Positions 1-5,238 of a stretch of 5,238 nt of DNA are shown one piece after another. A model generated the notes under the pieces. It saw nothing but the letters and a program-made list of their open reading frames with translations, had not been told where the DNA came from and made no database searches. The stretch's first letter is position 1. The number at the start of each line of letters is the position of its first letter. The DNA is taken from assembly GCA_030627725.1 (NCBI GenBank), contig DAOVSZ010000230.1:1-5238 (forward strand), in the 5' to 3' direction. The position numbers and the translations under genes were made by a program. This stretch comes from Desulfobulbaceae bacterium (lineage in GTDB: Bacteria > Desulfobacterota > Desulfobulbia > Desulfobulbales > DAOVSZ01).

Positions 1-538
1 AGCACTCCATCTGCACACGATCAGGCCTTCTCGCATAGCCAACTATAGCTCGTCAGCCTGCTTGTGCACATCTGAAGCACTGCTGAACAGTTACGGGATG
101 GAGTTTAGGCCACGTTTGTTGCTCCACCTGAATAGTTACAATTTACATATTAAACAGATACGGAATAGTAACCGTTTACCAAGGGAGACATGGCAGTAGA
201 CCTCCTTGGACGGTAATCGTTCAAACTTGACGAATATACAGTATAACGTGTTGCGGCAATCCGAACAAAGATATTCCCCTGTTTTTTTTAACTTCTCTTG
301 AAAGCTTAGGAAATTAAACAAAAATATAAAAACAATTTTTTCCTCTGCCTACACCTTGCTTTCTCATAAGTTACATATTAGAATTTTAAGGTTGCGTTAC
401 TGTTAATTTCTTTTATGGTTACTTCCCCGCAACTTGCTGCGGGTGTAGTTCATTTGTACAGGTTTCAAAACACGACCGAAACGACACAATTCTCGAACCA
501 ACAATTTAAATTCCAAAAATATTACCGGAGAAAACAAT
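1..538. other. AT-rich leader region without a convincing gene
   Basis: No reading frame here shows a recognisable family. The longest are a 61-codon minus-strand frame with a TTG start (136-321) and a plus-strand frame open from the left edge to a TAG at 197-199. By hand count G+C is about 28% over 301-360, far below the genes to the right. It contains repeated GTTAC words, a 12-base direct repeat with one mismatch (83-94 and 128-139), a 10-base direct repeat TTACATATTA (143-152 and 371-380), nested inverted repeats (4-104) and a GC-rich hairpin (426-443). I could not place a good sigma70 promoter. A GG-N10-GC pair (417-418 and 429-430) satisfies only the core of a sigma54 site and the flanking bases do not match. 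The operon promoter presumably lies here, but that is inference. Confidence 0.6.
426..443. other. Short GC-rich hairpin in the gltB1 leader
   Basis: CCCGCA (426-431) and TGCGGG (438-443) are perfect inverted repeats around a 6-base loop, standing out in otherwise AT-rich DNA about 95 bases before the first gene. No T-run follows on either strand, so it is not a standard intrinsic terminator. It could be an mRNA leader structure, a protein-binding dyad or a remnant of a dispersed repeat. The sequence does not decide between these. Confidence 0.4.
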
Positions 539-1681
539 ATGTGCCGCTTAGCCTTAAAAACAGCATCGGACCCCTTTTCCCCATATAGTGTCCTAGAAGC
601 TATGGAAGCCATGCAGGAAGGATATGACGGCAGTGGCCTCGGCCTCCTGTTGAGGGGCGTTACGTTTACTGATTTTAATTATCAGCCCTCTGATTTGATT
701 CTGTCCGGTATAGCCCATACACAAGATGCAGATTACAGATTAAATATGAAAATGCAAGGCTGGGGATTTTCGAAGAAATACGCCCATGAATTTAATGTTA
801 ATCATAATAAAATCGAGGCCAAAGATCGATACAAGTACCTGTTACGGGTTTATAACCCGCCGGATTTCTGGGAAAATTTTGACAGAGAACAACTTGAACG
901 GGAACTGATGATGACTCGTCTGGCATTACGCAGAGATGGCGAAGAACATGGTGGAGACCTCACTATATTCTCGTTCTGGCCGGATGTTGTGATGATCAAG
1001 GAAGTCGGCTGGCCGCTCGGAATCGGCGATGCCCTCAGCCTGAATGACGACCGGATCCAGTCAAGAATAGTGATGGCCCAGGGCCGCCAGAACACCAACT
1101 GGGGAATCAACCTCTACGCATGTCACCCCTTCTTCCTTCAAGGCGTCTGCACCATGACAAACGGCGAGAACACCGCCTTTATCCCGATCAAGGAGTGGCT
1201 TACCGGAACACATTTTCCCGGATATATCGGGTACCAGAGCGACTCGGAGGTCTTTGCCCATATCCTGCACTATGTGGTCAAGCAACTGAAACTGCCGCTT
1301 GAGGCGTATAAACATGTCATCACCCCCTTGAAGACGAAAGAACTGGAACAGCATCCTCAAGGCGACTTCCTTCGGGGACTGCGTGATGTCTGCCGCCGGC
1401 TTATTGTCGACGGCCCGAACTGCGTCATGGGTTCCCTGCCGGATGAGACCTGCCTCATGGTCATGGATCAGAAGAAACTTCGGCCTGCCACCATCGGCGG
1501 CAAACCCGGCGAATGGGCCCTGGCCTCTGAGATGTGCGGCGTTGACGCCATGATCCCGGACCGTGACCAGTCCCTTGACTTCCAACCTATGCGAGAAAAT
1601 ACGGTGGTGATTCCACCAGACAGAAAGGAGTATCAAATATGGTCTCAATTCGATCCATACCCTCTACCCCAAGCAGCCTGA
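539..1681 (+). CDS. Glutamate synthase glutaminase subunit (class II glutamine amidotransferase, GltB1-type)
   Basis: This 380-residue protein is predicted to hydrolyse glutamine and pass ammonia to the FMN synthase subunit encoded next. It begins Met-Cys, so removal of Met1 would expose Cys2 as the N-terminal nucleophile of a class II (Ntn) amidotransferase. Further family signatures are R183-x-x-T186, C195-H-P-F198 and N208-G-E-N211, matching the arginine/threonine substrate-binding and Asn-Gly oxyanion regions of GltB. The ATG at 539 follows GGAG (527-530) with 8-base spacing, and Cys2 fixes the start. It is a separate protein, as in archaeal GltB1, rather than the N-terminal domain of a 1500-residue GltB. 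The 3' end overlaps the next gene by 43 bases. The first ~110 codons are unusually AT-rich (36% G+C over 661-840). PurF, AsnB and GlmS are unlikely because their partner domains are absent and the neighbours are GOGAT genes. A methylglutamate-synthase MgsA-like role is a less likely alternative. Confidence 0.87.
   Translation: MCRLALKTASDPFSPYSVLEAMEAMQEGYDGSGLGLLLRGVTFTDFNYQPSDLILSGIAHTQDADYRLNMKMQGWGFSKKYAHEFNVNHNKIEAKDRYKYLLRVYNPPDFWENFDREQLERELMMTRLALRRDGEEHGGDLTIFSFWPDVVMIKEVGWPLGIGDALSLNDDRIQSRIVMAQGRQNTNWGINLYACHPFFLQGVCTMTNGENTAFIPIKEWLTGTHFPGYIGYQSDSEVFAHILHYVVKQLKLPLEAYKHVITPLKTKELEQHPQGDFLRGLRDVCRRLIVDGPNCVMGSLPDETCLMVMDQKKLRPATIGGKPGEWALASEMCGVDAMIPDRDQSLDFQPMRENTVVIPPDRKEYQIWSQFDPYPLPQAA
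1625..1630 (+). promoter_or_regulatory. Internal ribosome-binding site for the second gene
   Basis: AAGGAG sits 8 bases before the ATG at 1639 and lies entirely inside the coding sequence of the amidotransferase gene. It fixes the start of the synthase gene: the cluster cysteine at residue 30 must be included and I see no other plausible in-frame start before it. Ribosomes finishing gene 1 pass over this site, which suggests translational coupling. Confidence 0.75.
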
Positions 1682-3276
1682 CATATCATGATCTGCCTTG
1701 GGTTATCGAGCACAGGGAGGACAGATGCACGCTCTGCGGCAAATGCACCTCCGTATGCCCGGCAGAGGCCATCTACCTGACATACCGGCGTCAGCGGATG
1801 CCGCGGCTCGACATCCTCAAAAAACAGCGCGGCAGCGAATACCGGACCTTTGTCGGCATCCGCCAGCGGACCGCCCTCGACCGCCGCTGCATCGGCTGCG
1901 GCATGTGCTCCATGGTCTGCCCCAACGAGGCGATCGGACCCACCCCCAACCCGAACGACAACCGCGTCCGTTTTCATACATTCCAGAAGGGGGATGCCTG
2001 GAAACGGGGCGGCCGAAGAAATGTCAGCGAGACCTTACTCGACCGGATCTTCTTCAACAGGATCTCCATGCTCACCGACCCGGCCCTTGATGCCGGACGT
2101 CACGAGTTTTACCTGAACACCCTTTTGGGCCGTATTCTGCCGCCGGAAGAGTATATCAAGAGAAAGGCTGCCGGCGAGTGGATCCCGCCGACCAGGGAGA
2201 TCTTCCCGTTTGTCATCGGTTCGATGTCTTTCGGCGCCCTTTCCCCCAACATGTGGCTTGGTCTGCTGCAGGGCGTTGCCTACTGCAACGAGGTCCTGGG
2301 CATCCCAGTGGTCATGGCGACAGGTGAAGGCGGCTGCCCGCCATGGGTCTTAAGAAGCCCCTTTTTGAAATACATCATCCTCCAGATCGCCTCCGGATAT
2401 TTCGGCTGGGATGAGATCATCCGCGCCATTCCGGACATGCAGTGCGATCCGGCCGCAATCGAGATCAAATACGGCCAGGGCGCAAAACCCGGCGACGGCG
2501 GACTTCTGATGTGGTTCAAGGTGAGCAAACTGATCGCCCGTTTGCGCGGCGTGCCGGAAGGCGTTGACCTCCCCTCGCCGCCCGTGCATCAGACGCTCTA
2601 TTCGATCGAGGAATCGGTCATGAAGATGATCCAGACCATGTCCATGGCCTGGGGATTCCGAGTGCCGGTCTATCCGAAGATTTCCGGATCAACCTCCGCC
2701 AAATCGGTATTAAACAACCTGGTGAGAAACCCCTATGCAGCAGCCCTCTTAATCGACGGTGTTGACGGCGGGACCGGCGCAGCCTACAACGTCAGCATGG
2801 ACGCAACCGGTCATCCAATCGCCTCCAACCTGAGGGAATGCTACCTGGATCTGGTCATACAGGGACGGCAGAACGAAATCCCGCTTTTTGCCGCCGGCGG
2901 CGTGGGCAAGAACGGCAACGTCACCCAGAACGGCATGGCGCTCATCATGCTTGGCGCCTCAGGCGTTCATATCGGCAAATATATCATGCAGGCGGCGGCC
3001 GGCTGCCTCGGCAGCGAAAAGAACCGCTGCAACGTCTGCAACCTCGGCATATGCCCCAAGGGCATTACAAGCCAGAACCCGAAACTCTACAGACGCCTCG
3101 ACCCTGACCAGGTGGCCCAGCGCGTTGTCGATGTCTTTATGGGCATCCGGACCGAAATGAAAAAACTCATGGCGCCGCTTGGGCGTTCTCAGTGCCTGCC
3201 TATCGGCATGTCGGATGCAATTGCATCTGCTGACAAGGATGTCGCGGACAGGCTGCAGATCAAATATGTATGTTGA
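1639..3276 (+). CDS. Glutamate synthase FMN/Fe-S core subunit with N-terminal 2[4Fe-4S] ferredoxin domain (GltB2-type)
   Basis: This 545-residue cytoplasmic protein should carry the FMN site where 2-oxoglutarate and ammonia become glutamate. Residues 30-94 form a ferredoxin module with two C-x2-C-x2-C-x3-C-P motifs (C30, C33, C36, C40 and C84, C87, C90, C94), each expected to bind a [4Fe-4S] cluster. The glutamate synthase barrel follows: SFGALS at 197-202, GQGAKPGDGG at 279-288, a lysine-rich KISGSTSAK segment, DGGTGAAY at 376-383 and an AAGGVGKNG flavin-phosphate segment. Near the C-terminus C464, C467 and C472 (C-x2-C-x4-C-P), with C456 nearby, probably ligate the Fe-S cluster next to FMN. 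Length and layout fit archaeal-type GltB2, which lacks the GATase, central and GXGXG domains of the long bacterial subunit. The start overlaps gene 1 by 43 bases in another frame. The TGA stop abuts a heptamer repeat. The conserved GOGAT motifs make this call strong; the exact electron donor to the ferredoxin module is inferred. Confidence 0.92.
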   Translation: MVSIRSIPSTPSSLTYHDLPWVIEHREDRCTLCGKCTSVCPAEAIYLTYRRQRMPRLDILKKQRGSEYRTFVGIRQRTALDRRCIGCGMCSMVCPNEAIGPTPNPNDNRVRFHTFQKGDAWKRGGRRNVSETLLDRIFFNRISMLTDPALDAGRHEFYLNTLLGRILPPEEYIKRKAAGEWIPPTREIFPFVIGSMSFGALSPNMWLGLLQGVAYCNEVLGIPVVMATGEGGCPPWVLRSPFLKYIILQIASGYFGWDEIIRAIPDMQCDPAAIEIKYGQGAKPGDGGLLMWFKVSKLIARLRGVPEGVDLPSPPVHQTLYSIEESVMKMIQTMSMAWGFRVPVYPKISGSTSAKSVLNNLVRNPYAAALLIDGVDGGTGAAYNVSMDATGHPIASNLRECYLDLVIQGRQNEIPLFAAGGVGKNGNVTQNGMALIMLGASGVHIGKYIMQAAAGCLGSEKNRCNVCNLGICPKGITSQNPKLYRRLDPDQVAQRVVDVFMGIRTEMKKLMAPLGRSQCLPIGMSDAIASADKDVADRLQIKYVC

Positions 3277-3332
3277 TCAGGGTTCAGGGTTCAGGGTTCA
3301 GGGTTCAGGGTTCAGGGTTCAGGGTTCAGGGT
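3277..3332 (+). repeat. Perfect 7-bp tandem repeat, 8 copies of TCAGGGT
   Basis: Eight uninterrupted, identical TCAGGGT units fill 56 bases and begin at the first base after the TGA stop of the synthase gene. There are no point differences between copies, as expected of a young or actively slipping array. On the coding strand it gives eight GGG runs separated by 4-base TTCA loops, which fits the intramolecular G-quadruplex pattern (four GGG runs needed) in both non-template DNA and mRNA. It lies between two genes of the same operon. Function is unknown: it could be a neutral dispersed microsatellite or an element modulating expression of the downstream gene. Confidence 0.97.
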
Positions 3333-3373
3333 TATTCCGCCTCCAGCGGCAATAAACTGCTTGTATTTTTTTT
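3332..3373 (+). terminator. Possible weak terminator or attenuator stem-loop before gene 3
   Basis: TTATTCCGC (3332-3340) and GCGG-C-AATAA (3346-3355) can pair over 9 base pairs with one bulged C and a 5-base loop CTCCA. An 8-base T-run follows at 3366-3373, but about 10 bases separate stem and T-run, so this is not a textbook intrinsic terminator. It may cause partial termination, pausing, or act as an mRNA-processing or 3'-protecting structure that sets the ratio of the subunits. Complete termination is unlikely because gene 3 belongs to the same enzyme, unless gene 3 has its own promoter, which I could not identify in this gap. Confidence 0.35.
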
Positions 3374-3400
3374 GAAATTAACGAGCGCATTTGAATAGAG

Positions 3401-3406
3401 AAGGAG
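3401..3406 (+). promoter_or_regulatory. Strong ribosome-binding site selecting a GTG start
   Basis: AAGGAG lies 8 bases before GTG at 3415, the same core and spacing as for gene 2. This supports GTG as the initiator of the third gene: the frame is open from there, and no in-frame ATG occurs before Met76, well inside the conserved GXGXG domain. Confidence 0.8.
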
Positions 3407-3414
3407 CAGTACAA

Positions 3415-5238
3415 GTGAAAACCAGAAAGCAAAAAGCGGTCACTGTCAAAGGTCTTGACAAGCAAGGCCGCAGAATCAGCTCAAAGGACTTTGAAGATCT
3501 GGTCCAGGAAGCGGCCACACGGTCCAACAACCTTGTTCTTGAGACCTATGGCCAGCATAATGTCGGTGGACGCCTCTTCAGCGACAAAGGAGCGATTCAT
3601 GTCAGACTGACCGGCCCTGCAGGCCAGCGTCTCGGCTGCATGGGTCAGCCCGGCACCACCATTATCTCGGAACGGTCCGCCTCGGACGACGTCGGATACC
3701 TCAACATCGGCGCGGACATCGTCGTCATGGGCGATGCCACCAACGGGATCTGCAACGCCATGGCCCAGGGACGGGTGATGATCAAGGGAACGATCGGCGC
3801 CCGCGGCCTGACCATGACCAAGTGGAACCCGGACTATACACGACCGGAACTCTGGGTCCTGGGCTCGGTCGGCGATACCTTTGCCGAATTCAACTGCGGC
3901 GGGATCGGGATCATCTGCGATATTGAGTCGAAATCAAAAAATGTCCTCGGCTACAGGCCATGCGTCGGCATGGTCGGCGGTCATATCTTCTATCGCGGCA
4001 AAACCGATGACTCTTACTCACGGACAAACGTGCGCAAGGCAGTGCCGGACGATGAACAGTGGCAGTGGCTGATGGACAGAATGCCCGACTATCTCAACAC
4101 CATCGGCAAAAAAGACCTGTTGAAAAAACTCTCGGTGCGCAAGGAATGGAGAATTCTGATCTCGATCACCCCCCAGGAACGTGCTCTGATGTTTTCAGGG
4201 CCCATGCCCATGTCCGAATTTCGGACAAAGATCTGGGACCCGGCATTTGGCGGCGATCCGATCCGGGACCTTGCGCCCGGTCTTGACAGAAGCCCGATCG
4301 GCCTTATCGAAACAAGCGAGAACAGAAGGAAAAAACCGTTCTGGGCAAACCAGAAGTCCGCTGCGCCCTGTACCTTTTACTGTCCGGTCCATATCCCCTC
4401 AGTGCAGCGGCTCCGGCTGATCCGCGAAGGCAAGGCGGACGAGGCATACAACCTGGTCCTCCAATACACACCCTTTCCCGCCTCCATCTGCGGCGCTATC
4501 TGCCCCAACCTCTGCATGGAAAGCTGCTCCCGCCAGAGGGTGGACGAGAGTATCGACATCGCCCTTCTGGGCCGTTCCGTTCTCAATGCAGCACCTCCTA
4601 AGGCGGCAAAACCGATCGGTAAAAAGGTCGCCATTGTCGGCGGCGGACCGGCCGGCATGAACGCAGCCTGGCAGCTGGCCCAGGCAGGTGTTGAGGCCCA
4701 CATCTTTGAAAAAGACACCCAGCTCGGCGGCAAACTCTCACAGGTCATCCCATGGGAACGCCTGCCCAAGGCAACCTGGGAAGCTGAAATTGCTCGTTTT
4801 CTCGAATACCCGAACATCAAGGTGCACTTCGGTGTCGCCATGACCAAGCAGAAGCTCGCCAAACTTAAAAAAGACTACGACTATGTCATCATCGCGGTCG
4901 GCACCCATGAACCCCGAAGGATCCCCTTCCCCGGCTCTGAAAAGGTGATTACCGCTCTTGACTTCCTGAAATCAGCCAAGAGCAAGAATCCCATGAAGGT
5001 CGGCAGGCAGGTGGTGATCATCGGCGCAGGAAATGTGGGGTGCGATGTTGCCTGCGAGGCGTACAAGCTCGGCGCTGACGAGGTGACCCTTGTCGATATC
5101 CAGAAGCCGCTTGCATTCGGCGCGGAAAAAGAGGCGGCCGAGGCGCTTGGCGCCACCTTCAAATGGCCTGTGATCACCAAAGAGGTCACGGACGAAGGTC
5201 TGGTTGAATCGAGCGGTGAAGTGATCCCGGCCCAGACC
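3415..5238 (+). CDS. Glutamate synthase GXGXG (GltB3) domain fused to GltD-like FAD/NAD(P)H oxidoreductase, 3' end cut by window
   Basis: The visible 608 residues join two GOGAT parts. Residues ~40-195 are a glycine-rich GXGXG beta-helix, the GltB C-terminal domain that scaffolds the enzyme; regularly spaced glycines run from YGQHNVGG (45-52) through GDATNGIC (106-113) to GTIGARG (125-131) and GGHIFYRG (188-195). After a linker, residues ~315-608 match GltD: cysteines C319, C323, C359, C363, C367 and C371 (the last four as C-x3-C-x3-C-x3-C) of the N-terminal Fe-S region, an FAD Rossmann motif GGGPAG (409-414) with E432 positioned for the FAD ribose, LGGKL (437-441), GTHEPR (496-501), and a second dinucleotide motif GAGNVG (537-542). 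D561 at the end of the following strand suggests NADH rather than NADPH. The protein should take electrons from NAD(P)H and pass them via Fe-S clusters to the FMN subunit. GltD is usually about 450-480 residues, so roughly 150 are missing at the right edge. The GTG start follows AAGGAG; it lies 138 bases after gene 2. Confidence 0.92.
   Translation, partial: MKTRKQKAVTVKGLDKQGRRISSKDFEDLVQEAATRSNNLVLETYGQHNVGGRLFSDKGAIHVRLTGPAGQRLGCMGQPGTTIISERSASDDVGYLNIGADIVVMGDATNGICNAMAQGRVMIKGTIGARGLTMTKWNPDYTRPELWVLGSVGDTFAEFNCGGIGIICDIESKSKNVLGYRPCVGMVGGHIFYRGKTDDSYSRTNVRKAVPDDEQWQWLMDRMPDYLNTIGKKDLLKKLSVRKEWRILISITPQERALMFSGPMPMSEFRTKIWDPAFGGDPIRDLAPGLDRSPIGLIETSENRRKKPFWANQKSAAPCTFYCPVHIPSVQRLRLIREGKADEAYNLVLQYTPFPASICGAICPNLCMESCSRQRVDESIDIALLGRSVLNAAPPKAAKPIGKKVAIVGGGPAGMNAAWQLAQAGVEAHIFEKDTQLGGKLSQVIPWERLPKATWEAEIARFLEYPNIKVHFGVAMTKQKLAKLKKDYDYVIIAVGTHEPRRIPFPGSEKVITALDFLKSAKSKNPMKVGRQVVIIGAGNVGCDVACEAYKLGADEVTLVDIQKPLAFGAEKEAAEALGATFKWPVITKEVTDEGLVESSGEVIPAQT

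Noticed and set aside
2..199. Plus-strand frame open from the left edge to TAG at 197-199, possibly the tail of an upstream gene
   Set aside because: Sixty-five open codons is not unusual by chance across six frames, and the translation has no recognisable motif or codon bias like the genes to the right.
227..247. TTGACG and TATAAC as a sigma70 promoter
   Set aside because: The spacer is only 9 bases, far shorter than the usual 16-18.
416..431. Sigma54 promoter for a nitrogen gene (GG at 417-418, GC at 429-430)
   Set aside because: Only the invariant GG-N10-GC matches; the flanking consensus bases do not, and such pairs are frequent by chance.
403..612. 69-codon minus-strand frame spanning the operon leader and gene 1 start
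   Set aside because: It overlaps the real start of the glutaminase gene and has no family likeness.
1061..1648. 195-codon minus-strand open frame opposite the glutaminase gene
   Set aside because: It lies entirely antisense to a gene with clear catalytic motifs, and its sequence resembles no family; it is open because of the codon bias of the sense gene.
3277..3332. CRISPR array or telomere
   Set aside because: Seven-base units without spacers cannot be CRISPR, and the array is short and internal to an operon, so telomeric resemblance of the GGG runs is only superficial.
4377..4862. 161-codon minus-strand open frame opposite the GltD-like domain
   Set aside because: The sense strand carries the conserved cysteines and the FAD motif across this stretch; the antisense frame is a shadow.
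539..5238. N-methylglutamate synthase (MgsABC) rather than glutamate synthase
   Set aside because: The split amidotransferase, FMN and GXGXG parts are shared, but the ferredoxin module and GltD reductase fusion point to a reductive glutamate synthase; kept only as a minor alternative.

Overview
The window carries a three-gene, same-strand operon for a split glutamate synthase (GOGAT), preceded by about 540 bases of AT-rich DNA in which I see no convincing gene. The genes follow the domain order of the large bacterial GltB: a stand-alone class II glutamine amidotransferase (539-1681), the FMN/iron-sulfur synthase core with an N-terminal 2[4Fe-4S] ferredoxin module (1639-3276), and a GXGXG (GltB3) domain fused to a GltD-type FAD/NAD(P)H oxidoreductase (3415 to beyond the right edge). 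The expected chemistry is ammonia release from glutamine by the first protein, reductive amination of 2-oxoglutarate on the FMN protein, and electron supply through the flavoprotein and Fe-S clusters.

The archaeal-style split subunits, ferredoxin module and bacterial GltD fusion suggest an anaerobic bacterium. From general knowledge I would guess the former Deltaproteobacteria (Desulfobacterota) or a similar anaerobe, but the sequence alone does not prove this. The genes are about 55-73% G+C in the stretches I counted. The leader and roughly the first 110 codons of the first gene are much more AT-rich (28-38% in the stretches counted).

Layout: 1-538 is a leader with short repeats and small hairpins but no clear promoter. 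Genes 1 and 2 overlap by 43 bases, with the second ribosome-binding site inside the first gene. Genes 2 and 3 are separated by 138 bases holding eight perfect copies of TCAGGGT, starting at the first base after the stop codon, then a stem-loop and a T-run. Gene 3 starts at GTG behind a strong AAGGAG and is cut by the window edge after 608 codons.

I found no wholly new system. The points most worth a second look are the G-quadruplex-capable heptamer array inside the operon, the GltB3-GltD fusion with an NADH-type cofactor signature, and the abrupt composition change inside the first gene.
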